A DNA stretch of 64,000 bases from contig JAZQUR010000084.1 of NCBI GenBank assembly GCA_045631425.1, positions 1-64,000 of the forward strand, in the 5' to 3' direction. This document shows, in pieces, positions 42,369-50,764 of the stretch. A model generated the notes under the pieces. It saw nothing but the letters and a program-made list of their open reading frames with translations, made no database searches and was not told where the DNA came from. How positions within the stretch are numbered: the stretch's first letter is position 1; every line of letters begins with the position of its first letter. A program made the position numbers and the translations under genes. The stretch comes from Treponema_I sp045631425 (GTDB taxonomy: Bacteria; Spirochaetota; Spirochaetia; Treponematales; Treponemataceae).

Positions 42369-45300
42369 ATGGAAAAAAGTGCCACAAAAATTTCAAACAA
42401 AGATGAATTTTTTCAAACTCTAAATCGCCTCTACAATAAAATTCCTTGTGGGCTCGCTTGGTACACTATAGGATTAAATAGCGAACTCCGATTTGTAAAT
42501 GATGTCGCTATTTCTCTTTTAGGATATTCTTCTAAAAACGAGATGATTGAAAATGGCGGTATTTATCTAAAAGACTATGTTCACCCAGAAGATTATCCAC
42601 AACTAATTTCTGTTCACAGCAAATTAAAAAACATTGGTGATTCTCAAAATATCAACGTTCGTGTTATTGGCAATAATAAACAAATCAAATACCTAGAAGG
42701 TATTATCACATTTGAAAAATCTCACTCGGGAAAACCTTTAATTCACTTTGCATTTTCAGATACAACCCCTATCAAACAAATCGAAGAAGAATTTTTATAT
42801 AAATCCAACGAATTATCAGCACTTATTGATAACATTCCTGGTGGGGTTTGTGCACTAAAATTAGGTGAAAATCCAAAAGCAATTTACGCCAGTGAGCAAA
42901 TCTATAAACTTTTTGGAACTGACAGATTAACTCTTAAAAAATCTGTAAAAAAAGATCTTTTTTCTCTCATTCATCCAGATGATATAGACCTCGCAAAGCA
43001 ATCTGTAAATGAAATAATAAAAACAGGATTACAAAAAGATGTTATCCTTCGCATTCAACATAAAAAAGAGGATTACAAATTCGTAAACTTTCGAGCATCC
43101 ATAATTGGAACTCCAGAAACTGAACTTATCCTTTTTGTTATTCTTCTTGACGTAGATGAACAAAAACATAACGAGGATATTCTTAGAAAGCAAACAGAAC
43201 TTGTAAATCTAGTTTTGGATCAAAGTGATATTATGATTTGGTATTATGATATCAAAAAATCCACTTGTTCTATAAAACCATTAGTTCATGCAGTCAGCAC
43301 GAAAACAAAAATCTTTAAAGATATAAAAAATTTCCCAGAATCATACGTTCAAAAAAAGTATGTTGATGAAGGGTCCGTGGACACATTTTTAAACATTTGT
43401 GAACGATTAAAAAATGGCGAACGAAATGTTGAAGATATTTGTGCCTTTACTTTGCCAGATAATCCAGAAGTTCAATGGAAAAAAATCCACTATATCAACT
43501 TTTTTGACAATGAAGGAAACCCATCTCACGCTATTGGTTGTGCAATAAACGTAAACGAAATTGTTTCCCTCGAAAAATCCTACAATGAAGAGCTTACATA
43601 TCGACAAGAAGTAAACAAGGAAGATCTTGTAGAATTTCTTTCTGTAAATCTTAATAAAGATTACATTATCGAACATCAAGTTTTCCGTTCCTTTACATCT
43701 TTCAAAAACACAAATTTTAGTAAGTTCATAACATATTGTTCAGAACAAATTATTAACTCAGAAGAACAAGAAAAATTTAAAAATACTTTTTTTATCCCAA
43801 ATATGATAAAGGTCTACAATTCTGGTGAGAAAACCATATCCCATGAATGTAAGATTTCTTCTGACACAGACGGTATAAATCTTAGTTGGCTAAGCGTTTA
43901 TTGCCGATTTATTGTAGAACCCAAAACTAGAGATTTACTTGCTTTTATCTATATTTATGATGTTTCAAAAACAAAATCAGCAGAAACTATTATTAAAAAG
44001 ATTACTTCTGTAGAATATGACTTTTTGAATATCATCAACCTAAAAAATGGACTAGCAGAAACTCAGTATCGAAAAGATAATATCGTACCAAATATTCCAG
44101 AACTTGGTAAAATCAAACCTTACGATTCTAGTATAAAAAAAATTATACAATTGTATGTTGAAAAAGCAACTTCTGACAAACGTGAAATAGAAAGTCTTTC
44201 TAGAAAACTAGAATTGGAAACAATTATCGACGAGCTTAAAAATCAAGAAAAATACGATATTTCTTTCCCAGTTATAGATGTGGACGGAACAATTCACAGA
44301 AAAAAATGGCAGTTTATTTACTTGGACGATGAAAAACAACAAATCGTTCATAGCCAAAGTGATATTACCCACGTTTACGAAGAAGAGATTCGCCAAAAAA
44401 AAGCTTTGGAAGAGGCCTTGATTGCCGCCGAACAAGCTAACAAAGCAAAAACAGAGTTCTTATCTCGCATGAGTCACGAAATTCGTACTCCAATGAACGC
44501 TATTATTGGTATGTCAGAATTGGCGCAACAATCTGTTCACAACACAGAATCTGTTATTGATTGTATTTCAAAGGTTTCAAATTCTGCAAAATTCTTGCTA
44601 AGCCTTATAAACGATATTTTGGATATGAGCCGAATTGAAAGCGGTCGCACTGTTCTTGCAAGCGATGTAATTGATTTTTCAACTTTTATCGAAAATATAA
44701 ACGTAATTTGTGAAGCTCAGGCAAATCAAAAGAAAGTACACTTCATTTCTAAAATCAATGGTGATATTTCAACTCCATTTATAGGAGATAAAACAAAACT
44801 TCAACAGATTTTGATAAACATCATCTCAAACGGAATTAAGTTTACTCCAGCTGGCGGATGTGTGATTTTCACAATGACCTTGAAAGATGTTTCTAATAAC
44901 CAAGGAGCATTGGAATTCGTTATCAAAGACGATGGAATAGGTATTTCTCCAAATTTCTTAAAACACTTGTTTGAGCCTTTCTCTCAAGAACATACAGGAA
45001 CCACAAGTCTTTATGGTGGAACTGGGCTTGGACTTGCTATTTCAAAGAATTTCATTTCCCTTATGGGTGGTACTATTGATGTTGATAGTAAACCTGGTTT
45101 TGGAACAACCTTCACTATCAATCTAAAATTGACAATTGCAAATAATGTAGATGCTACTGAAAACAATGTATCAGATGAAAACTCTGGAATATCTGTCCGG
45201 GATGTAGATTTCACAGGAAAACGAGTTTTACTTGTTGAAGATAACCAACTAAATATCGAAGTTGCTAAAAAGCTTTTACAGTCCCGCAATCTTGATATCG

Positions 45301-45593
45301 ATGTGGCAGGAAATGGCGTTTTGGCTTTGGATATTGTGGAAAATTGTGATCCAAATTACTACGATGCAATTCTCATGGATATCCGCATGCCAGTAATGGA
45401 TGGATTAACTGCCACCAAAACAATACGAAATCTTCCAACTGAGTGGACAAAAACTGTTCCAATTATCGCTATGACAGCAAATGCTTTTGAAGAGGATATT
45501 GAAAAAACAAGAGAAGCAGGAATGAATGCTCACCTTTCAAAACCAATCGAACCAGCAATTTTGTTTTCTACCCTTGCGAAGTTTATTTTGTAA
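42369..45593 (+). CDS. Hybrid sensor histidine kinase with multiple PAS domains
   Basis: A 1074-residue soluble kinase. At least three PAS-like sensor units precede a coiled coil (about 20-130, 140-270 with YASEQIYKLFGTDRLTLKKS, 280-400). HisKA follows with the phospho-accepting histidine in RMSHEIRTPMNAIIGMSELA (His703), then HATPase (KDDGIGI, GGTGLGLAISKNF) and a C-terminal receiver (about 950-1074) with the acceptor Asp in DAILMDIRMPVMDG. No membrane helix is seen, so it senses a cytoplasmic signal. No separate regulator is adjacent. TATAAT ends 11 bases before the ATG and no Shine-Dalgarno is present. It diverges from the diguanylate cyclase gene, hinting at linked signalling. Confidence 0.92.
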   Translation: MEKSATKISNKDEFFQTLNRLYNKIPCGLAWYTIGLNSELRFVNDVAISLLGYSSKNEMIENGGIYLKDYVHPEDYPQLISVHSKLKNIGDSQNINVRVIGNNKQIKYLEGIITFEKSHSGKPLIHFAFSDTTPIKQIEEEFLYKSNELSALIDNIPGGVCALKLGENPKAIYASEQIYKLFGTDRLTLKKSVKKDLFSLIHPDDIDLAKQSVNEIIKTGLQKDVILRIQHKKEDYKFVNFRASIIGTPETELILFVILLDVDEQKHNEDILRKQTELVNLVLDQSDIMIWYYDIKKSTCSIKPLVHAVSTKTKIFKDIKNFPESYVQKKYVDEGSVDTFLNICERLKNGERNVEDICAFTLPDNPEVQWKKIHYINFFDNEGNPSHAIGCAINVNEIVSLEKSYNEELTYRQEVNKEDLVEFLSVNLNKDYIIEHQVFRSFTSFKNTNFSKFITYCSEQIINSEEQEKFKNTFFIPNMIKVYNSGEKTISHECKISSDTDGINLSWLSVYCRFIVEPKTRDLLAFIYIYDVSKTKSAETIIKKITSVEYDFLNIINLKNGLAETQYRKDNIVPNIPELGKIKPYDSSIKKIIQLYVEKATSDKREIESLSRKLELETIIDELKNQEKYDISFPVIDVDGTIHRKKWQFIYLDDEKQQIVHSQSDITHVYEEEIRQKKALEEALIAAEQANKAKTEFLSRMSHEIRTPMNAIIGMSELAQQSVHNTESVIDCISKVSNSAKFLLSLINDILDMSRIESGRTVLASDVIDFSTFIENINVICEAQANQKKVHFISKINGDISTPFIGDKTKLQQILINIISNGIKFTPAGGCVIFTMTLKDVSNNQGALEFVIKDDGIGISPNFLKHLFEPFSQEHTGTTSLYGGTGLGLAISKNFISLMGGTIDVDSKPGFGTTFTINLKLTIANNVDATENNVSDENSGISVRDVDFTGKRVLLVEDNQLNIEVAKKLLQSRNLDIDVAGNGVLALDIVENCDPNYYDAILMDIRMPVMDGLTATKTIRNLPTEWTKTVPIIAMTANAFEEDIEKTREAGMNAHLSKPIEPAILFSTLAKFIL

Positions 45594-45607
45594 TATTAAT
45601 TTTAAAC

Positions 45608-45658
45608 AAAAAAAAGAGGCTGTTTTCACGGAAATGTGAATCACGGCCTCTTTTCGTT
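45608..45658. terminator. Bidirectional terminator
   Basis: AAAAGAGGC pairs with GCCTCTTTT, with an inner stem TTTCAC with GTGAA, and A/T runs on both sides. It lies between the hybrid kinase gene (plus) and the rubrerythrin gene (minus). Confidence 0.8.
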
Positions 45659-45676
45659 TTAAACACTAATAATCAA

Positions 45677-46210
45677 TTAGTAGTTTTCTTTTCTAATTTC
45701 AAAGAAACTCTTTGGATGAGCACAAACTGGACAAACTTCTGGAGCTTTTTTACCCATTACAAGATGTCCACAGTTTCTACATTCCCAAATTGCTTCACCA
45801 GCTTTTTCAAATACTTGGTTCATTTCTACGTTGTTTAGAAGTGCACGATATCTTTCTTCGTGTGTTTTTTCGATTTTTGCAACCATACGGAATTGAGCAG
45901 CAAGACCTTTGAAGCCTTCTTCTTCAGCATCCTTTGCAAAGTTTTCGTACATTTCTGTCCATTCGTAGTTTTCACCTTCTGCAGCTGCAGCTAAGTTTTT
46001 GGCAGTATCGCCAAGTTCACCTAAAGCTTTGAACCAAAGTTTAGCATGTTCTTTTTCGTTATCTGCTGTTTTTAGGAAGATTTCTGCGATTTGTTCGTAA
46101 CCTTCTTTTTTTGCAACAGATGCAAAATATGTGTACTTGTTTCTAGCTTGGCTTTCACCTGCAAAGGCTGCCATTAAGTTTTGTTCTGTTTTTGTTCCTT
46201 TTAAGTCCAT
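45677..46210 (-). CDS. rbr: Rubrerythrin
   Basis: A 177-residue peroxide-reducing diiron protein of anaerobes. The four-helix diiron domain contains ESQARNKYTYFASVAKKEGY and DNEKEHAKLWFKALGE, and KIEKTHEERYRALL. A C-terminal rubredoxin-like domain has paired cysteines, CRNCGHLV and CPVCAHPKSFFEI. It detoxifies hydrogen peroxide in the cytoplasm. AGAGG precedes the ATG, and the gene is 27 bases after hpf, so both should share the long hairpin leader upstream. That would link stress survival and ribosome hibernation. Confidence 0.95.
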   Translation of the reverse strand: MDLKGTKTEQNLMAAFAGESQARNKYTYFASVAKKEGYEQIAEIFLKTADNEKEHAKLWFKALGELGDTAKNLAAAAEGENYEWTEMYENFAKDAEEEGFKGLAAQFRMVAKIEKTHEERYRALLNNVEMNQVFEKAGEAIWECRNCGHLVMGKKAPEVCPVCAHPKSFFEIRKENY

Positions 46211-46237
46211 AATAAAACCTCTTTGTTTATAAGTTAG

Positions 46238-46525
46238 TTATTTCTCTTGAATTTTATCTTTTTCTTTTTTGATTTTAAGATCTAGCATATCCATCATTTT
46301 ATTTAGACAGGCTGCAAAATCATATTCATCTGCTTCTACGTGAGCAGTTGCACCCCAGCGGAAATTCACTGTGGCATCAAAATAATACTTTTTATCCTCT
46401 TTTACCTTAATTGCACAACTTTGAATCAAATCATCTGCATATTTAATGCGTTCAACCTTCTTGTTAATCAAATCTTGTTGATCTTGATCTAATGTAAAAC
46501 CTACAGCGTTAATAGTTGTGTTCAT
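46238..46525 (-). CDS. hpf: Ribosome hibernation factor, short HPF/RaiA type
   Basis: A 95-residue protein of the HPF/RaiA family (LINKKVERIKYADDLIQSCA, YFDATVNFRWGATAHVEADE, YDFAACLNKMMDMLDLKIKK). It binds the decoding site of idle ribosomes and silences them in stationary phase or stress. It lacks the C-terminal dimerisation domain of long HPF. AAGGAGG lies seven bases before the ATG, but a terminator-like hairpin ends directly against that site, so expression may depend on read-through. First gene of an operon with rubrerythrin. Confidence 0.85.
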   Translation of the reverse strand: MNTTINAVGFTLDQDQQDLINKKVERIKYADDLIQSCAIKVKEDKKYYFDATVNFRWGATAHVEADEYDFAACLNKMMDMLDLKIKKEKDKIQEK

Positions 46526-46537
46526 TTTGTCCTCCTT

Positions 46538-46780
46538 AAAAAAAAGTCAATGAGGAAATATCAATTTCCGATTTGACTTTTTACGCAGTTTCGCAACGTA
46601 TGTGAGAAACTGCATTTTATTAGAAAGTTTGCAACGCAAACTTTACTGATAAACACTTCGACGCAATTTTAGGAGAAGTGTTTATCTTTGTTCTTTAAGA
46701 ACGTAGCGATAAAAATTTAGCAACAACAACAAAATAACTTTGTCTGATTTAAGTATAACTCTAAAATTTTCAAAAAGCAA
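46538..46780 (-). promoter_or_regulatory. Four-hairpin leader of hpf-rbr with terminal attenuator
   Basis: Minus-strand promoter TTGCTT (46780-46775), 17 bp, TATACT (46757-46752). The roughly 220-base leader carries four stems: 12 bp (46648-46659 with 46675-46686), 9 bp (46624-46632 with 46636-46644), 8 bp (46585-46592 with 46606-46613), and a terminator-like AAAAAGTCAA with TTGACTTTTT (46541-46582) plus an inner GGAAA/TTTCC stem. It ends in T8 directly before AAGGAGG. Most of the 360-bp gap 46526-46885 is this leader plus the next gene's terminator. No known RNA family was recognised. Confidence 0.6.
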
Positions 46781-46818
46781 ATTTTGATAAGAAGGATTTT
46801 TGGAATAATGTCTAATTG

Positions 46819-46866
46819 AAAAAAAAGCCACTTCCCATAGTTTTTATTGACTAGAGAAAGTGGCAT
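46819..46866 (-). terminator. Terminator of the sugar-binding lipoprotein gene
   Basis: Minus strand GCCACTTTC pairs with GGGAAGTGGC around a long loop, followed by eight T, 20 bases after the stop. Confidence 0.85.
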
Positions 46867-46885
46867 AAATTATAATTTTCGCTAA

Positions 46886-48106
46886 TTAATTTTGCATAAA
46901 GGGTTTGGTTATAGTTTTTTCAGCGGTATCTAGTTCGGTTTTCACGTCTGCACTATTCCAAATATTTGAACTAGCTGATCTAAAAACGTCCCAAAACTGA
47001 ACCATTTTATTATTAACTGGCATTGGATATGAATATTTTAATTGTTCCAAAAAGGGAACTGCAAATATGTCATCTATATCAGTAGAAATAGAAGGCAAAG
47101 AACCTGTTAATTTATAGCGTAATAATTGCATTTCCTCTGATAAAAGGAATTCCGCAAAAGCCGCAGCTTCTTCTGGATGCTCAGAATAAGCAGAAACAAA
47201 CATACAAGTAACAGTAGAAAATGATGCAGATGGAGTTTGTTCTCCCGACATTGACGGAAGAGGCACAATACCATAATCAATTCCAGCATTTGCAAAATAT
47301 TCTAGATACCAAGGTCCAGACATATGCATTGCAACACTTCCAGATGCAAACAAAGAATCAACAACACCGCCAGATAAATCTCCACTTGGACAATCTATGC
47401 AACTTTTTCTCAAATTCTGAAAGATTTTCATTCCCTCTATGGCTTCCGGTGTATTCAAATATGTTGTTGAAATGTCATCTCCATTTTCACCAAATAAGCG
47501 ATTTCCCTTTCCAGATGCAAAAACTATTGTGTAATAGGGATTTTCAACATCAACTACAAAACCAAACTTTCCAGGATTTTTTTCAGAAAACTCCTTTGAC
47601 CATTTTGCAAGTTCTTCCCAAGTTTTTGGAAGCTCGTCTTCTGAAATCAATGCTTTATTGTAATACAAAGCATAGGTTTCAGTTGAAACTGGATATCCAT
47701 ACATTGTGTCTTCATAAGTTGCACCTTTGATACTAACATCTAAAAGCAAATCTTTGATTTTTTCTGGATTTGCAACTGGCAAAACGAGTCCACTTGGAAT
47801 TAATTCAGAAAGTTTGTCATGGGGTGCAGCAAACAAATCTGGACCCAAACCAGCTGGACCATCAGAATTTATTTGACCAGCAGCATTTTGAGCCCATACA
47901 TTTTCATATTTAATTTCGATATTAGGATTTTGGGCAGTAAAAGCAGCTCCCGCTTGTTTGATAAACTCGTCTGGACCATTTGCAGATTCCCAAACTGTTA
48001 AAACTATTTTTCCATCAGAATCCTTTTTATCATCCTTGCATCCTGCAAAAGTAAAAACACTTGCCACAAGTAGAATTCCAAGAATCAATTTTGAACACTT
48101 TTTCAT
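46886..48106 (-). CDS. Extracellular sugar-binding lipoprotein (MalE-like)
   Basis: A 406-residue solute-binding protein with lipoprotein signal (lipobox FTFAGC, cysteine near 23). The mature part has VWESANGPDEFIKQAGAAFT, GPDLFAAPHDKLSELIPSGL and DTMYGYPVSTETYALYYNKA, closely following maltose/maltodextrin-binding proteins. It would deliver an oligosaccharide to an ABC permease, but no permease or ATPase gene of that class is adjacent, so it is an orphan here. AAAGGAAAA lies upstream. Exact sugar is not certain. Confidence 0.88.
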   Translation of the reverse strand: MKKCSKLILGILLVASVFTFAGCKDDKKDSDGKIVLTVWESANGPDEFIKQAGAAFTAQNPNIEIKYENVWAQNAAGQINSDGPAGLGPDLFAAPHDKLSELIPSGLVLPVANPEKIKDLLLDVSIKGATYEDTMYGYPVSTETYALYYNKALISEDELPKTWEELAKWSKEFSEKNPGKFGFVVDVENPYYTIVFASGKGNRLFGENGDDISTTYLNTPEAIEGMKIFQNLRKSCIDCPSGDLSGGVVDSLFASGSVAMHMSGPWYLEYFANAGIDYGIVPLPSMSGEQTPSASFSTVTCMFVSAYSEHPEEAAAFAEFLLSEEMQLLRYKLTGSLPSISTDIDDIFAVPFLEQLKYSYPMPVNNKMVQFWDVFRSASSNIWNSADVKTELDTAEKTITKPFMQN

Positions 48107-48145
48107 AAATCACATTTTCCTTTTTTTATATTCTTTGTAAATATT

Positions 48146-49324
48146 TTAACAATATGGTCTATCTACAGCGATTACACAAAAATGGTTTGGTAGCTTTGCT
48201 AGGACTTTTTCTCGAATCGTAGAAAGCATTTCGCTATCAGAGATTTTGCACTCAAAAGGTTTTACCACGTCGAAAATCAAGTTTGTGTGAGTTTCCCCTG
48301 GAACCATTCTAAAATCGTGGATAGTAAGTTTTTCATCAATTGATTGAACAATTTCTGAAACAATTTCTTTGTTTTTTGCCAACTGTGGATTTTTTAAATC
48401 GATTGGATCAAGGTGGATAACAGTTTCGCATCCAAATTTTGTTGCAACATCAACTTCGGTAACGTCAATTACGTCGTGAAGCTCAAAAATATCCATATCC
48501 CCAGGAACTTCTGCGTGAAGAGAAATCATTTTTCGCCCTGGTCCATAATCGTGGACAACTAAATCGTGGATTCCAACAATTGGCTTGTGTTCCAAAACAG
48601 CAGCTTCAACTTCTTTTACAAAGTCTTCCTCTGGTTTTGAGCCAAGAAGGGGCTGCAAAGTTTCTTTTGCGGCTTCGTATCCTGCAAGAAAAATAAACAC
48701 AGAAACCACAAGACCTGCAATTCCGTCCACTGGGAAAGTTGTAAATTGTCCCAAAACCATAGAAACAATTACCACTAAGGTTGATATTGTGTCTGAAAGG
48801 CTATCTTTTGCGGTTGCTTCCAAAGAAACCGAATTGATTTTTTTCCCGATTGAATGATTGTAAAAATACATATAAATTTTTACGAAAATTGCCAAAATCA
48901 AAATGATAAGGGAAATTAAGTTGAATTCCTGTTGAGTTGGTTCTGAAAAGCCCTTTATCAAACTGTTAATTGAAGACTTGAAAAGTTCCACAGCCATTAG
49001 GAAAATAAGTCCCGCAATAATCAAACCAGAAACGTATTCAATTCGCCCGTGACCAAAGGGATGTTCTGGGTCTGGCTTTTTACTGGCAAGTTTGAAGCCC
49101 AAAATGTTTACAACAGAACTTGCAGCGTCAGACAAGTTGTTAAAAGCGTCTGCAATCATTGCCACAGAAGCAGAAATTGTACCAGCGATAAATTTTGCAC
49201 CAAAAAGTATCACATTCAAAAAGATTCCATATCCCCCACACAAAACGCCATATTTTGTGCGAACTTCTGAATCTGAATAATTTTTGTAATCTTTGATAAA
49301 TAATTTTGAAAGAAATGTTAACAT
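48146..49324 (-). CDS. CDF-family divalent cation exporter
   Basis: A 392-residue cation diffusion facilitator with six helices. Metal-site motifs are IADAFNNLSDAASS (helix 2), HPFGHGRIEYVSG between helices 2 and 3, and EATAKDSLSDT (helix 5), followed by a cytoplasmic metal-binding domain and an extended C-terminal part. It exports zinc, manganese or iron in exchange for protons. Minus strand CATACT (49336-49331) ends six bases before the ATG and there is no Shine-Dalgarno, suggesting a leaderless message. Confidence 0.92.
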   Translation of the reverse strand: MLTFLSKLFIKDYKNYSDSEVRTKYGVLCGGYGIFLNVILFGAKFIAGTISASVAMIADAFNNLSDAASSVVNILGFKLASKKPDPEHPFGHGRIEYVSGLIIAGLIFLMAVELFKSSINSLIKGFSEPTQQEFNLISLIILILAIFVKIYMYFYNHSIGKKINSVSLEATAKDSLSDTISTLVVIVSMVLGQFTTFPVDGIAGLVVSVFIFLAGYEAAKETLQPLLGSKPEEDFVKEVEAAVLEHKPIVGIHDLVVHDYGPGRKMISLHAEVPGDMDIFELHDVIDVTEVDVATKFGCETVIHLDPIDLKNPQLAKNKEIVSEIVQSIDEKLTIHDFRMVPGETHTNLIFDVVKPFECKISDSEMLSTIREKVLAKLPNHFCVIAVDRPYC

Positions 49325-49385
49325 TTTTTTAGTATGTCAAAATATTAACTTTTCGACAATATGTAGAAATTAAGTATTTTTATAG

Positions 49386-49465
49386 CTATTTCGCATTTTT
49401 GAAAATTTTTCATTTTTGCGAAGTACGTTTCGCATTTTTAAATTTTTATTGATTTTGCGAAATAG
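49386..49465. repeat. Double palindromic repeat left of the ATPase gene
   Basis: Two hairpin-forming units: TTTCGCA paired with TGCGAA at 49388-49422 (inner GAAAA/TTTTTC stem), and again TTTCGCA with TGCGAAA at 49428-49463. The whole block begins CTATTTCGC and ends GCGAAATAG, so it is also roughly symmetrical as a unit. It ends six bases before the -10 of the ATPase gene. The same unit recurs at 50724 on the other side of that gene. Confidence 0.75.
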
Positions 49466-49483
49466 AAGATATATAATAATTTT

Positions 49484-50677
49484 ATGAAACTTATAGAAAG
49501 ACATTTTTACCTAAACAAACTTAAAAATGTAATGGGAACTCCAGATATAAAAGTTATAACAGGAATTCGCCGAAGTGGAAAATCAAAACTTTTAGAAGCA
49601 TTTATAAATCACATAAAATCTTCAAATCCTAATGCAAATATTATTCACATAAATTACAATCTACTTTCATTTAATGATATAAAATCTGCTCTAAAGTTAA
49701 ATGAATATGTTGAAAATCTCTATGACATCAACAAAGATAATTTTCTTTTTATTGATGAAGTTCAAATGTGTACAGATTTTGAAATTGCTATCAATTCTTT
49801 TCATGCCAGTGAAAAATACGATATTTACATCACGGGCTCCAACGCCTTTTTACTTTCAAATGATTTAGCAACTCTTTTTACAGGCCGCACTTTTGAAATC
49901 CATGTTTTTCCTTTTTCTTTCAAAGAATGTAAACAATATTTTGAAAATCTTAATAGCGATGAAGTTTTTGATTTTTATGTAAAAAATGGTGGAATGGCAG
50001 GTTCTTATGTTTATAAAAATCAAGACGAACAATATTCTTACATTTCAGAAATTTTTAATACTTTGATAATAAGAGATATTTTCCAAAAGCATAATATTAG
50101 AAACACACAAATTCTTTCAAAACTAAATGATTTTTTATTAGACAATATTTCATCAGAAGTTTCTGCAAGAAAAATTGCTGATACTTTAACAAGCAATAAT
50201 GAAAAAACAAATGATAAAACCGTTGGTTCTTATATTGAATATTTGTGTAACGCTTTTGCATTTTACAAAGTTCGTCGTTATGATATAAAAGGCAAAAAAT
50301 ATTTAACTTCCCAGGATAAATATTATCTTGCTGACCATTCTTTTAAATACGCTCGGCTTGGTACAAAAAATCTTGATTATGGACGAACTTATGAAAATAT
50401 TGTAGCAGTTGAATTATTACGTCGCGGATATGAAATTTATACAGGAGTTTTATACAAAAAAGAAATTGATTTTGTGGCCATAAAACAAAATGAAAAAATT
50501 TACATCCAAGTAAGTGATAACATTTCAGATGAAAACACTTTTGAACGTGAAATAAGTCCACTATTACAAATAAAAGATGCTTATCCCAAAAAGATAATTG
50601 CCAGAACAAAACACGAAAAATATTTACACGAAGGTGTAGAAATAATTGATATAGCTAATTGGTTAGATGGGGAGTAA
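49484..50677 (+). CDS. AAA ATPase with DUF4143 domain
   Basis: A 397-residue protein of the COG1373 type. Walker A is TGIRRSGKSKLLEAF (about 25-40), Walker B FLFIDEVQM (about 87-95), then the sensor-like ITGSNAFLLS. The C-terminal DUF4143 half (about 210-397) contains YLADHSFKYA and a nuclease-like EIDFVAIK...YIQVS pattern. The usual EVK is QVS here, so the nuclease core may be altered. Cellular role of the family is unknown; they are often numerous and scattered. TATAAT (49472-49477) ends six bases before ATG with TTGATT 17 bp upstream, so it is probably leaderless. Palindromic repeats bracket it on both sides, suggesting a mobile or self-contained unit. Confidence 0.85.
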   Translation: MKLIERHFYLNKLKNVMGTPDIKVITGIRRSGKSKLLEAFINHIKSSNPNANIIHINYNLLSFNDIKSALKLNEYVENLYDINKDNFLFIDEVQMCTDFEIAINSFHASEKYDIYITGSNAFLLSNDLATLFTGRTFEIHVFPFSFKECKQYFENLNSDEVFDFYVKNGGMAGSYVYKNQDEQYSYISEIFNTLIIRDIFQKHNIRNTQILSKLNDFLLDNISSEVSARKIADTLTSNNEKTNDKTVGSYIEYLCNAFAFYKVRRYDIKGKKYLTSQDKYYLADHSFKYARLGTKNLDYGRTYENIVAVELLRRGYEIYTGVLYKKEIDFVAIKQNEKIYIQVSDNISDENTFEREISPLLQIKDAYPKKIIARTKHEKYLHEGVEIIDIANWLDGE

Positions 50678-50723
50678 GGTTTTTCCACACCTTTAGTGAC
50701 AAATACATTTATAAATCAAATCC

Positions 50724-50764
50724 CTATTTCGCATTTTTGAAATTTTTTCATTTTTGCGAAATAG
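50724..50764. repeat. Palindromic repeat right of the ATPase gene
   Basis: CTATTTCGCA to TGCGAAATAG, 41 bases, with perfect 10-base arms and an inner GAAA/TTTC stem. It is nearly identical to the unit at 49386-49422. It lies 46 bases after the ATPase stop and overlaps the last codons and stop of the convergent permease gene (50748). Confidence 0.8.

Noticed and set aside
47221..47730. Plus-strand frame of 169 codons
   Set aside because: Low-complexity His/Gln/Leu content, antisense to the MalE-like lipoprotein gene.
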